The notes beneath the pieces are model-generated. The model was not told the origin of the DNA. It worked only from the letters and a program-made list of their open reading frames with translations, and ran no database searches. From Cristatella mucedo (lineage: Eukaryota; Bryozoa; Phylactolaemata; Cristatellidae), in NCBI GenBank assembly GCA_009760855.2, contig WPIO01000032.1, positions 1,653,001 to 1,717,000 on the forward strand: a stretch of 64,000 nt of DNA. The letters are read 5' to 3'. Shown here piece by piece: positions 43,460 to 54,669 of the stretch (position 1 is the first letter of the stretch; each line of letters begins with the position of its first letter). Both the position numbers and the translations under genes were made by a program.

Positions 43460-46400
43460 CTAGAGGGCTTCTGTATTTTCCCAGGCCATTGCCGTGTGTT
43501 GCCCTCGAATGTACGCTCGCGATTGGTTGAAAGGATGCGGTTGCACTTCCAATACAGTGCACTGTAATACGCCAGAAAAATCAGATCTCCTACCAGCTTT
43601 GCTTTTAATTGTAATAATAATAATAATAATAATAATGCACTTGATAAAGCGCCCCCAGAGAACTCAATCTCTTTCTAGGCATTTTACATTTGCTGCAAAG
43701 GGAAATGCAATTGAATGGTAAGTTAAATCATGCTTGAAAAACAAGTAAAATGAATAACATGGTTAGGGGTGACATGCACAGGGTCAGCATGCAAATGTGG
43801 TTAGTGGCAGCATGCACAGTGTCAGCACGCATAAGCACATCAAGGACGATACACAGTGACCCACTAAATGCTGTCCTAAATAGGTGTTTTTAAGTTCCTT
43901 TTAAATGTGGTCAGGTCAGGGGATGTTCTGACGCAGGTCGGGAGGGAGTTCCCGGCTTTGGGAGCATACGAACTAAATGCACGGTCTCCTCAAGGATTTG
44001 AGGTTTGTACGAGGTATTTGTAGACTGTTGGATTCCGAAAAGCGGGTGGTACGATGGCCTGATGGGGTAGTATATCTGAGAGATAGGCTGGAGCCATAGA
44101 ATGAAGGGACCTAAAAGTGAGCGACAAAACCTTGAAGTCAATGAGTTGCTTGACTGGTAGCTAGTGCAGGTCGGCGAGAAGTGGAGTAATGTGACAACTG
44201 CGACGCTGACTACAGACAAAGCCTAGCTGCAGAGTTTTGCACCAGCTGCAATCACCTGATCGCACATGCTGGTAGCCCAGTAAGCAGTGAGTTGCAGAAG
44301 TCGAGACGGGATGTCACGAATGCATGGACCAACTTGGACGTGGTATCCTTATCTAAACAAGCCCGAATTTTAGCAATGCTATGAAGTATTGTAACAGACA
44401 ATCATCGATTGCTGTATTGTCTCGGGCGAGTGCCGTGAATTGCCCTCGATTGTGCCTTTATCAACTCTTTACAAGGATGTGGCTGCACTTTTAATGCTGT
44501 GTAGTGCAATTTGCAAGAAAGTTTGGAGCTTCTCTCAGCAACTGTCGGTCCATTTGTAATGGACCGTTATGGATCGGCGTATTTCCCCGGGCCATTGACT
44601 TCTATTGCCGTGCGTTGCCGTCGATTGAACGCACACAATGGGTGGAAAATATGCGCGCGAACAGCTACATTTTACGTGGAATGAGGTGCAGGCTAGTACA
44701 GCCAGTCTTGTCAATTTTCCGCGGATTTCGCTATCGGCCCCTACCGTTGCTGTGCATTGCTGACATTTAACGAGCATCTTGAAAATGCCACGGTTTTACC
44801 TTGGAACGCAGCGGAATGTTATATGTAATGACAATTGAGGCTTCGCGCTTCCAATTTCTTGTCAATTTGCTACGAGTTTGGGTATTGGCCTGGGCCATTG
44901 CTGTCGATTGCCATTTATTGCTCGCGACTGTACGTGCACGATTGGTTGAAAAGATGTGGTTGCACTTTAAACACAGTGTGCTGTGACAGGTAAGACAAAT
45001 TTGATCTTGGCCCACTCACTTTCCAGTGATTTGCAATGGATCATAATGGATTGCGTATTTGCCCGGGCCATTGCCATGCATTGCCCAAGACTTAGCGGTC
45101 AGAGCTGGTTGAAAGTATATGCGGCTCGCGGGCAGTGAGATTTTACGTGGAATGAGAATTAGAGCTTGATGCAGCCGATTTCTCGACGATTTGTCACGGA
45201 TTGCGGTATTGGTCCCTTTCATTGCTGTCGATTGCCGTGCATTGTTGACAATTAACGTGCAAACTAGTTTGAAAGTCCTACGGTCTCACTTTGAGCATAA
45301 AGAAATGTGAAATGCGATGACAATCGGTACTTCGCGCAGCCAATGTATGGTCAACTTGAAACGGATTGTAGTGGACTGCTGATTCGAGCCGATCCGTTGC
45401 CGTAGATTGCCATGCATTGCCCAAGATTTTACGAGCGTAATTGCTTAAAATGATGCTGTTGACTTTGATTAGTGAGCTTTGTAACATGACTTCAAAATTG
45501 GAGCATTGCGAAACCAATTTCAGGGCATTTTGCATCAGATTGCTGTAGATTTCGGTATTGGCCAGGCCATTGCAGTCAATTGCAGTGCATTTCTGCCGAA
45601 TGGTCTAGGCAGTTGCACTGAAATTGCGTGATTACACAATAGCCAAAGATTAGGGCAACGTGCAATCACTATTAGAGCTTAAAGTGTACGTAATCTGGTC
45701 GTTTTTCGGAGGGTTTCGCTGGATTGACGTACTGGCCCGGGCAGTTGCAGTGCATTGCTGCAGAATGATCGAGGCAATTACAGTGAAGTTATGCAAGTAC
45801 ACAATAACCAAAGAGTAGAGCAGCGTGCAATCGTAATTAAAGCGTCTAGTGTATGCGTTCTGGTCGCTGTGCGGCGGATTGCAGTGGATTTCGGCGGATT
45901 GAGGTGGATAGCTGTATGGGACCTGGCCGTTGCAGTCGATTGCAGTGCATTACATGAGAACGCGTATGCACAATGGAGCGAAATTCTATGGGTGCACTTT
46001 GAATTAAGTCTAATCCTATATGCAATATCAATTAGAACTTCGCGATGGCGATTGGAGAATGATTTGTAGTGGAATAGAGTGGATTGCGGTTGTTTCCCAG
46101 GTCATTTCAGGACATTGCCGCCTACTGCCACAGTGCAGGGATGCAATATTTTTATTTTGCGTGGTTGTGTGCACAGCACGGTTCACTTTAATATGCAATA
46201 AAAACTGGAGCTCGGCGCAATCTATTTCAATTTTCTTTGCAGTGGATTCGGCGAGTTGAAGTTGATTTCGGTATCGGCCCGGTCTATTGCAATCGATTGC
46301 AGCGCATTGCACGAGAACGGCCGTGCTAATGCAAGTAAAATTCTCGCAGAGTGTGCTGTTATGAGCAATCAAAAAGGAGCTTTTTGAACAGGATTTCTTT

Positions 46401-46830
46401 CGTTGAGTTGTGGAATGCAGTGGATTGCGGTATTTGCCTGGACCACTGCAATGTTATTTTAGTTGGCTTCGTGGGAACGCGTGAGCAGAATCTCGCGAAA
46501 TTTTCGGGGTAAATTGTAGGTGTAGCTTAGTTTGATATTCCAAACTCTTTGGAGCTGTTCGCAGCTGATTTGCGATAGATTTGACGGGAACTCAAATAAA
46601 TGGATTTCGGTGGATTGCTGTACAGGCGTCAGGCGTCGAAGCTCATGTGCATAAGTGCATAAGTGTGCGTGCCCGCGTAGTGACATGAAATTTGGTGGAC
46701 AGATAAAATCGAACGTGTACTACAATATCAGCCCACAATTTGAGCTCAGCAACCCTAACTTCCGGTCGATGTTAGATTAGATAGAGTGGATTTCGGTGGA
46801 TTGCGGTAATTCGTCGACCCCAAGGACACC
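43460..46830. repeat. Diverged satellite-like array, block 1 (monomers about 150-185 bp)
   Basis: The core motif GGCCCGGGCCATTGC (with variants) recurs near 43490, 44592, 44744, 44895, 45068, 45219, 45394, 45567, 45742, 45927, 46102, 46284 and 46443. Away from the LINE insertion the spacings are 150-185 bp. Each monomer also has GGATTGCGGT before the core, ATTGCAGTCGATTGCAGTGC after it, and later a TGCACTTT and GAGCTTCG region. Neighbouring monomers are well diverged. A LINE-A copy at 43612-44387 interrupts the array. No protein can be supported. All frames here are incidental. Confidence 0.85.
43612..44387 (-). mobile_element. LINE-A copy inside the satellite array
   Basis: TAA repeats at 43612, the terminal hairpin, the 3' UTR and C-terminal RT coding with small indels, 5'-truncated at about 44387. 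Monomer-like sequence flanks it on both sides, so it inserted into the array. It is close in sequence to the copies at 3407 and 11361. Confidence 0.85.
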
Positions 46831-47124
46831 TTGCTGGTTCGCCGCATCTCAAGCCACTGGGTCTGAGGTTTTGCCAGTCAACGCCTGCTTCAGGGCCACC
46901 CCGATGAGCCACGGACGTCATGTTCTGCGATTAAGTGCTAAGAATAGCTTTCCGCGAACACCCCATTCAAATAGTATTTCAATCGATTTATAGAGTAGCT
47001 GACCTGATCAGATTTCGTCACGTCTGAGCGGTCGAAAAGCCAACGTCAATTCCCACGCGATGCAGTGGAAACTACATAGCTGCTCAAGCGGTTTGTTCCG
47101 AGTGTGTAGGAAAGACCCCGATTG

Positions 47125-47280
47125 CCCCGAAGGGAAGGTGCTCGCTCTTCACGACCGAGGTCGTGGGTTCGAATCCTGCAGCGGGCGATCCTTTATTGCC
47201 AACTGCTAGCGGTGGAGATAGCTGTTAAGGCCCTTGTACCCCAGTACAAATGAGGCTGTTAAATCAGTTGATATTTATGT
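47125..47280 (+). mobile_element. tRNA-derived SINE (SINE-1)
   Basis: A head with AAGGTGCTCGCTCTTCACGA and a clear B box GGTTCGAATCC, then the family body (CAACTGCTAGCGGTGGAGAT, GCTGTTAAGGCCC) and tail AATGAGGCTGTTAAATCAG. It lies between the satellite blocks. Confidence 0.75.
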
Positions 47281-47454
47281 ATTCATTTAAAAAAGACGCA
47301 GTGTCGTCAGCTACAGGCGGCGATTCTTTGAGGCGGTTAAAGTACTAGTGATGAGCCTTAAGGAGTCTTGCTTCGAAATTCTACGAATCTGCATCATATT
47401 ATCGAATTAGTCAGCGACTATTTAATTACTATATGCCTAAATGTAGCGCCTAAT

Positions 47455-47564
<110 letters not shown>

Positions 47565-48795
47565 GCCGGTCTCGCTTCATCTTGGCTCTCTCACCGCGCA
47601 CATACGGGCGTTCGGACCGCTGCAGACCGCTTCGAGCAACAACGAAGTGTACCGCCGCCCGCCGCTCGTTAGTAGTCGCACTACCGTTTCGTTGGCTTCC
47701 GAGCTATTGCCCTCACGGCTCAGAGCCTACTGGGAGCTATTTCCTAATATAGACGTCGCCTATTCTTTAACTGAAAACTAAGAATTTGTGAGAGAGAGAG
47801 AGAGAGAGAGAACTCGGCAGCTGCGGCACGCTGGCCCAGCGGGCCGTCCAATGACGAAGCCAGAGCAAGCGGAAGAGCAGCCTCGACCTCGAGCAGAAGG
47901 GCGCAGCTTTAGCGCAGGGCTGGTGTACTCGAACTTAACGTCCCAGTTCGTGGCTTCGGGTGCTGCAGCAGGCAACTCTTTCGTGTCCACAGTAAGCGGA
48001 AGTGAGAGCCGCCAAGTCTCTTCCGCCGCTATACAACTGTGGCTGCTTTACTATCTAACCTTCCTTTTTACTTTACTGCCAAATGTGAGACGTGTGCCGG
48101 TCAGGGTCTAATCTAAAACGACATTCCGGGGCTTACGCCGGAGCTTACGCCGCCCGAATAGGGCTCCTGAGGTACTACTGCCCCGGCGAAAATGCGTTTC
48201 ACAGAAGGACGAGCGAGCCCACGTTACAGCTTCCAGAGTGCTCGGTCTGATGCAGCTTGGGTGAATGGGAAGACAGCTTTCCTGGAAGGGAAACAAATTA
48301 ATCTGTGAGTGCGCTCAATGGGTAACAGTTTTCGCTGTCCATAAGTCGACCTGACTGCAGTGCACGGCATAGATGTAGGTGGCAACTGACGCATTGGCAA
48401 CTTCCAAAGCTGGCGGTGGCCGTGAGAAATATTTCGCTATCTAGAAGCTCGTTCTGCTTCCAGCCGCGGCATTGTAGTCAGAAAGGTATCAACATTGCTG
48501 AACTAATGGCGGCATCCGGGTGCGAGTGGTTCGATTGAAGCCCTGGCGGTTCGAACCTTCGGCGCCTTCTTCCGAGGAGATTGCTGGCGTCGATTTGAGT
48601 ACAGTCATACAATTGTTTCCACGTTTGTATTTGCAGTCGAAAGTTTGCGTTTGGTGTCAAAATTGTGTGGGTAGGTTAGTGCAGAAGTGCGGCCACATTT
48701 GGCAGAATGGACCATTTTGTAGCCTTGTGCATCAAATAGTAGCAAGGCAAATAGATCGCATTGCTCTGCATCCTTGTCCACCAGCTGCCACCTGA

Positions 48796-48879
48796 GCTCT
48801 AACGCTGTCTGCTGTACTACAGCGCTGTCTGCTATGCTCTAACGCCGTATGTCTGCTGTACTACAGCGTGGTCTGCTAT
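48796..48879. repeat. Two-copy tandem repeat (40 and 44 bp) at the edge of satellite block 2
   Basis: Units 48796-48835 and 48836-48879 both start GCTCTAACGC and contain GTCTGCTGTACTACAGCG. Satellite block 2 begins directly after. Confidence 0.85.
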
Positions 48880-50870
48880 GCTCAGTAATGACAATTGAGG
48901 CTGTCGCGATGCCAATTTCTCTTCAACTAGCCGGGAATTGGGTCATTGGCCAAGGACGTTGCTCTCGATTACCGTTCATTGCTCACAATTGTACGTGCGA
49001 GATTGGTTGCAAGGATTTGATATTGCACTTTCAAAACAGTGGGCTGTGACAGGTAAGATATATTTGATCTTGGCCCAGTCACTTTCCAGTGATTTTCGAT
49101 GGACCATAATGGATTGCCGTATTTCATTGCTCAAGATTGAACGGTCAGAGCTCGTTGAAAGTATGTGTGCACGCAGTGAGATATTACGTGGAATGAGAAT
49201 TTGAGCTTGATGCAGCCGATTTCTCGTCGATCTACCACGGATTTCGGTATTGGTCCCTGCCATTGCTGTCGATTGCCGTGTATTGTTGACAATTAACGTG
49301 CAAAATAGCTTGAAAGTCCTATGATTTCACTTTTAACACAAATAAATTTTAAATGCGATGAAAATCGGCACTTCGTGCAGCCAATTTAGTGTCAACTTGC
49401 CACGGATTGTAGTGGATTGCTGCTTTGAGCCGAGCCGTTGCCGTAGATTGCCATGCATTGCCCGAGATTTTAAGAGCGCAATTGGTTAAAATGATGTGGT
49501 TGACATTAACCAGTGTGCTTTGTAACATGCATTAAAAAGTGAAGCATTGCGAAACCGATATCAGCGCATTTTGCATCAGATTGCTGTAAATTGAGGTATT
49601 GGCCCGGCCATTGCAGTGTATTTCTGCCCAATGATCGAGGCGATTGCAGTGAAATTGCGGGATTACAAATAGCCAAAAATTAGAGTAACGTGAAATCCCT
49701 ATTAGAGCTTAAAGTGTACGTATTCTGGTCGTTTTTCGGCGGGTTGCGGTGCATTGACGTACTGGCCCGGGCAGTTACAGTCGATTTCGGTGCATTGCTG
49801 CAGAATGGCCGCGGCAATTACAGTGAAGTTATGCAAGTACACCATAACCAAAGAGTAGAGCAACGTGCAATCATAATTAGAGCTTCTAGTGTATGCGTTC
49901 TGGTCGCTGTGTAGCAAATTGTAGCGGATTTCGTCGGATTGGGGTGTATTGGGATATGGGACCGGGTCGTTGCAGTCGATTGCAATTCATTGCATGAGAA
50001 CGCGAGTGCACAATGGAGCGAAATTCCGTGAATGCACTTTGAACTGAGTCTAGTCCTATATGCAATGTCAATCAGAGCTTCGCGATGGCGATTTGAGGAT
50101 GATTTGCAGTGGAATAGAATGGATTGTGGTAGTTTTGCAGGTCATTTCAGGCGATTGCCGCCCGTTGCCACAGTGCGAGATTGCACAATTTTTTTTATTT
50201 TACGTGTTTTTGCACACAACCCGGTGCACTTTAATATGCAATAAAAACTGGAGCTCGGCGAAATGTATTTCGATTTTTTATGCGGTGGATTCTGTGGATT
50301 GAAGTGGATTGTGGTATTGGCCCGGGCTACTGCAGTCGATTGTAGTGCATTGCACGAGAACAGCCGTGCCAATTTAAGTGAAATTTTTTTAATGCAATTG
50401 CCACAGAGTGTGTTGTCATATGCAATCAAAACAGGAGCTTTTCTGTCAGGATTTCTTTTGTTGCATGGTGGAACGTAGTGGATTGCGGTATTGGCCTGGG
50501 CCACTGCAATCTTATTTCAGTGGACTTCGTGAAACGCGTGTGCGGAATTTTCTGGGTACATTGTGCGTGTAGCGTAGTTTGACATTCCAGACTTTTTGGA
50601 GCTGTTCGCAGCAGATTTGGGGTGGATTTGACGAGAACTCGAATGGATTTCGGTGGATTGCGGTGGATTTCGGTACAGTTGTCCAGCGCCAAAGCTCAGT
50701 TGCATAAGTGCGTGTGCGTGCAGCGACATGAAATTATGTGGACGGATACATTCGAACGTGTACTACAATATCAGAGAAAAATGTGTGCTCGGCAGCGCTT
50801 ACGTCTGGTCGTTGCTACCCTAATTAGAGTGGATTGCAGTGGATTGCGGTAATTCGTCGAACCCGGTGCT
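48880..50870. repeat. Diverged satellite-like array, block 2
   Basis: It matches block 1 over about 44815-46830 monomer by monomer with an offset of 4030-4063 bp. Counted anchors: CTGTGACAGG at 44981 and 49044, TGGTCGCTGT at 45861 and 49901, TTGCGGTAATTCGTCG at 46801 and 50844. Equivalent monomers in the two blocks are much more alike than neighbours within a block, the defining mark of higher-order repeats. Confidence 0.85.
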
Positions 50871-51533
50871 GGCTAGGTCGTTTGGGCCGTGTGGGGCACC
50901 GTCTTGCCTCTGCGGTTTAGCGGCAGGGTGTGTCACAGAGGAGCTCAGTGCGCGTGTAATTATAGCTGCATGACCTTGAGTGTCGGTGTGATGTTGACGG
51001 GGTAAGGGCAGCTGGGAAGTGGACGCATTGCCGAGCAGTTGGGGCTGCCTCACTGTGAGCCGTACTCAGTGGAGACCGTTCTATGACTCGGGAGATCTCC
51101 ACGGGACAGTAAGCCATAGATTGTTTATATTTTCCAGGCTGCTAGCAACAAATTTTATTTCACGTTGATGTCCATGGGGTTTCATTACTCACTTGAAAAA
51201 CCGTCCATAGCAATGCTATATTTATTCCTGCTGCCTGGTATCTCCTCAAGCTGTCCATCTTAACTTTGGCTTTGCTCGGCTCGCTTATGCGTTCGCTGTG
51301 TTCTTATTCAACTGCGCATTCTGTTTGAATTTGTTCTGCTTTGCTTATATAGCAGCATAAAAGTATGTATTGCATTAAGTTAATACAAGTTCACTCCGTC
51401 AGTCAAGCTGAAAAGCTCAAGTGCTCCGCCCCATTAAGGCAACAGCAGGTTACTCGATGAAAAGACCCTCAATAGAGCTAATCAACGTCAAATAACAAGT
51501 CTTTAGGCGACTTGCAACAACCAGCCAGGTACT
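50871..51533. other. Gene-empty stretch
   Basis: Nothing was recognised after the satellite block. Confidence 0.4.
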
Positions 51534-51621
51534 TAATAATGATAATAATAATAATGCACTTGATAAAGCGCCCTCAGAGAACTCAATCTCTGTCTAAGCG
51601 CTTTACATTGGCTGCAAAGGG
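51534..51621 (-). mobile_element. LINE-A 3' end only
   Basis: TAA-type repeats and the terminal hairpin (CTTGATAAAGCGCCCTCAGA), ending just after GCTGCAAAGG. It is extremely truncated. Confidence 0.85.
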
Positions 51622-51791
51622 CCCGCAGCCAAAGCGGACAAAGTAAGCGGTAATGCTCCAGCTGAACAGTAAGAGCGGGCGTGAGGCAGCTGCTTCCGGT
51701 GATGATGACCCTAGTTGTTCACAATCGCGCATAGACTTTTTTGGGACTCTCTTAGGTTGCACTCGTGTACAGCATACGGCGACTGCATTTT

Positions 51792-51843
51792 CAGCGGGGC
51801 CGGCAGCTAGGCTGCAGCTGCTGCCTAGCTGCCGGCCCCGCTG
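51792..51843. repeat. Perfect inverted repeat, 21-bp GC-rich arms
   Basis: Arms 51792-51812 and 51823-51843 are perfectly complementary, starting CAGCGGGGCCGGC, around a 10-base loop TGCAGCTGCT. It would form a very stable hairpin in DNA or RNA. Confidence 0.95.
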
Positions 51844-52937
51844 GCGCCGCTCGGCACGTCCCTCTTTGGCAGCGTCCATGTTTGGCACTCAGGCTGCTGA
51901 GCATGGATCGAGCAGGTTAAGTATAAAATTCAATTTATTCCCAGAGTGATACCGAGAACGAGATTGAGATATCGACAATAACGATCGCTAATCGAGAACT
52001 AAGCCGTTCGACGGACGCGGTGGGGGGGAGACAGCAGGGGTGGCACCAGACGCGGGAGCCCCCACTTTTTTGTAGACAGGCAGTCGGTCGAAATTGTTGA
52101 GTACCTAAGACGCACGCATTAGGCATCTGAAGTCAATGGCCAGGCCACTCCGGAAACATCCACGCGAGGCCTCGCACCGTGGTCTTATAATACACTTAGG
52201 TTCTGGTCTTACGGACACACGAGGTCTTTATAGCCGCACTCATGTATATTGACCAAACTCTATGATTATAATCAGGAGTGTGGCTAGCAACGGCTGGGAG
52301 TTTGGTCAATAATTAGTGAACAAACTCCCAGCCGCTGCTAACCTTAGTCACTCTATGCTGCATTCATATAAAAGGTAGGCTGCATATGGCAGATGGCCTG
52401 CAAAAGAGGATGGGTAATTTCAAGTATTAACATTAGCCTCGAAAAGGCCATTCAACGAGTGGCTCCACACGGCCTTATTCAAGATTCTTAACGAGCTTGC
52501 GTCAGCAGCACAGGGGGGAGACAGGGGGTGAGACAGGGTGTGCGGCGGGAAGGCCAGCGGAGCCGCAAGCTTCGAAGCAGCCGTCGCCGTCGCCGATCGA
52601 AAGTCTCCAACGTCGAAAGCCTCAACTCTCTGCCATTCGAAGAACGACAACGCTGCGCTTCGGCATCTGCCATTCCATACGAAGCGCTTAGTTCCAGGTA
52701 AATGTGTATTTTACGATAACGCTTCGATAACAAGCCTGGCGTTGGGATCTCTGCAGGAACTCGCTCCAGCATTTCTATATCAGCGAGCGCCAAGTTCTTG
52801 AATGCCTATCTTCTCCCTGCGATTAGTTTGCAGCGGCTCGAGTTCCAAGTCGGCGAGAGATTTTGGCACTCGGATGCCGGCAGGCGCCGGTAATCCGATA
52901 AGCTTTAAGACAAAATCTCGGAAGTTCCTCGAAGTAG
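51844..52937. other. Gene-empty stretch with an inverted repeat
   Basis: Apart from the inverted repeat at 52286-52339, nothing was recognised. Short frames near 52420-52800 lack domains. Confidence 0.35.
52286..52339. repeat. Inverted repeat, 19-bp arms
   Basis: Arms 52286-52304 (AGCAACGGCTGGGAGTTTG) and 52321-52339 match at 18 of 19 positions around a 16-base spacer. A further partial copy of one arm (TTGACCAAACTC) lies upstream near 52248. Confidence 0.9.
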
Positions 52938-53665
52938 TTGCTCTTGGCCAGACACTCCACAGCTCGGACCGAAAGTAGTCAACGCGTTAGGTTGGGTAGA
53001 CAGGTAGTCGCTTGTTGTGCGCGTACTTTTTTGCCATTCATGAAGTCTAAGAATTGCCGTCTTCACGTGGGAAAACGACTATTTATGAAATACATGGACT
53101 TGTACAGTTTCCGCATTGGCGAGGATGAGATCATGCCCTCTTTAGCTCAAAGGGTTTCAAAGCTTGTGGCAACCAAGCCCATTAAATTAACTGAGGGTGA
53201 CTTTAGGCTCCTTCAAATAGGTCGTTCAAGGTTTTTTGCACATACCTTGCTGCGGCACTCACGAACGAAAGCTGGACGCCAGAAATTACTGCCAAGTTCT
53301 TTGTTTTGTCGAGGCTTGGGAAACAGTTTAATAGTAAACCACCTCTAGAAATGTCTACCAAAATTACCCTCCCATCTGTCCATAGTTTTCAAACCGACAT
53401 AAATAAGCTATGTCAACTACTTCACAGATTCCACATAACAGGGTCGGGAAATGTATACCTAAAGACGCGGGCAGAGCAACTATTATCTGATTTGAAATAT
53501 TTCGAAAGAAACTGTCTAATTTTAGAAATTGCTCAGGGCAAACCTTCTTTAGAAACGTTAGCACAATCCAGAACAAATGTGTGCACAAGACGAACATCAC
53601 CCGCACCAATATCAAGGTCGAATATGGTGGTGGCTAAGGGAGAGATTGATCAAGTTAGCAGGTAA
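52938..53665 (+). pseudogene. Unrecognised coding-like region, probably frameshifted
   Basis: Two overlapping plus frames have balanced, protein-like composition. The first (52938-53348) includes MKYMDLYSFRIGEDEIMPSL and AQRVSKLVATKPIKLTEGDF. The second is open from about 53210 and runs to 53665, with VFCTYLAAALTNESWTPEIT, AKFFVLSRLGKQFNSKPP and GNVYLKTRAEQLLSDLKYFE. The second frame looks more natural than the first after about 53225, which suggests one frameshift there, or an intron I cannot place. I do not recognise the family. It could be an old transposon gene, a pseudogene or exons of an undescribed gene. Confidence 0.35.
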
Positions 53666-54669
53666 CGGTTGCCGGAAGTAAAGGAGTCCAGTGCACTAAA
53701 TTGCCACCCGAAAGATTGCAAACGAAAAAACGCAGCAATTTACTCAGGTTACACTGCGTGTATTGAGATTTTTTGGCACTTTGTGGGTGTCTTGGCCACC
53801 GAAATGAAAGTTGGGCGTAGTGTAGGCGTCGGAAGGTTTATTTGATGGCGGCCACAGAGCACAATACGACATGGCACCGTGTTTAACTATGATAGGACAA
53901 ACTTAATGTACGTTGGAGAACAAAGTTTCATCCTCAAGTTAGAAGACTTCACCCTCATGATTGGTTAAGATTAAGCATCTCTTCACTGACGACTGCCCGT
54001 AATCCGCCTGAGATATTCCAGAGCAACTTGTCGTCGGATGCGCACGATACCTCATTTCAGCACAAACTCAGCCGGAAGCGTCGCCAAACTCAGGGCCTGC
54101 TTAGACAAGAGCATGACTGCAAAACTAGTTCTCGCTTTTGCGACATTGCCTCTAAATTACTGAATTTCCTTATATTCAGGGCTTCTGGCTTGTGCAATTG
54201 AAAACCCTCTGCAAACTGAATCGTGCCACTTTTTTGAGGGCTCCCCATTAACCATTGAATCGATTTTAGGATCCTTCCTCTGCCTTGCTGGTCGCTTCAC
54301 TCTCTTGCACCTTGCACAGGCTGCCATGCACAGTTCTTCTCTAAACGTGTTTTGCGTCAAGCACGGCGTTCGTAGTTCATAGTAGTTCGTGCCAGTCCTT
54401 ACCGACGCGTGGCAAATATGACTGGTGAAGCTTGGGCCTCGAGCATGACAGTTGCAGCCTCAGCAGATAAAAGAAGGTGAGATCCGATGAGATCTCAGCA
54501 CGACAGAAATAGAGATAGATCATGTAACTTGACATGACAAGTCCTTGTCCTTGGCTTAGAGCAGTCTGTCTATTCGATAGCCTCAGAGAGCTACAGATGT
54601 CGAGCACCAGCCATGACGTACAAATACTCCTGTTCGATACCTCAAGTAGAGCTGATTACTACATGAATT
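53666..54669. other. Gene-empty stretch
   Basis: No gene or repeat was recognised. Confidence 0.4.

Noticed and set aside
47140-47195. Possible tRNA gene
   Set aside because: The same SINE family, with the same body and tail.
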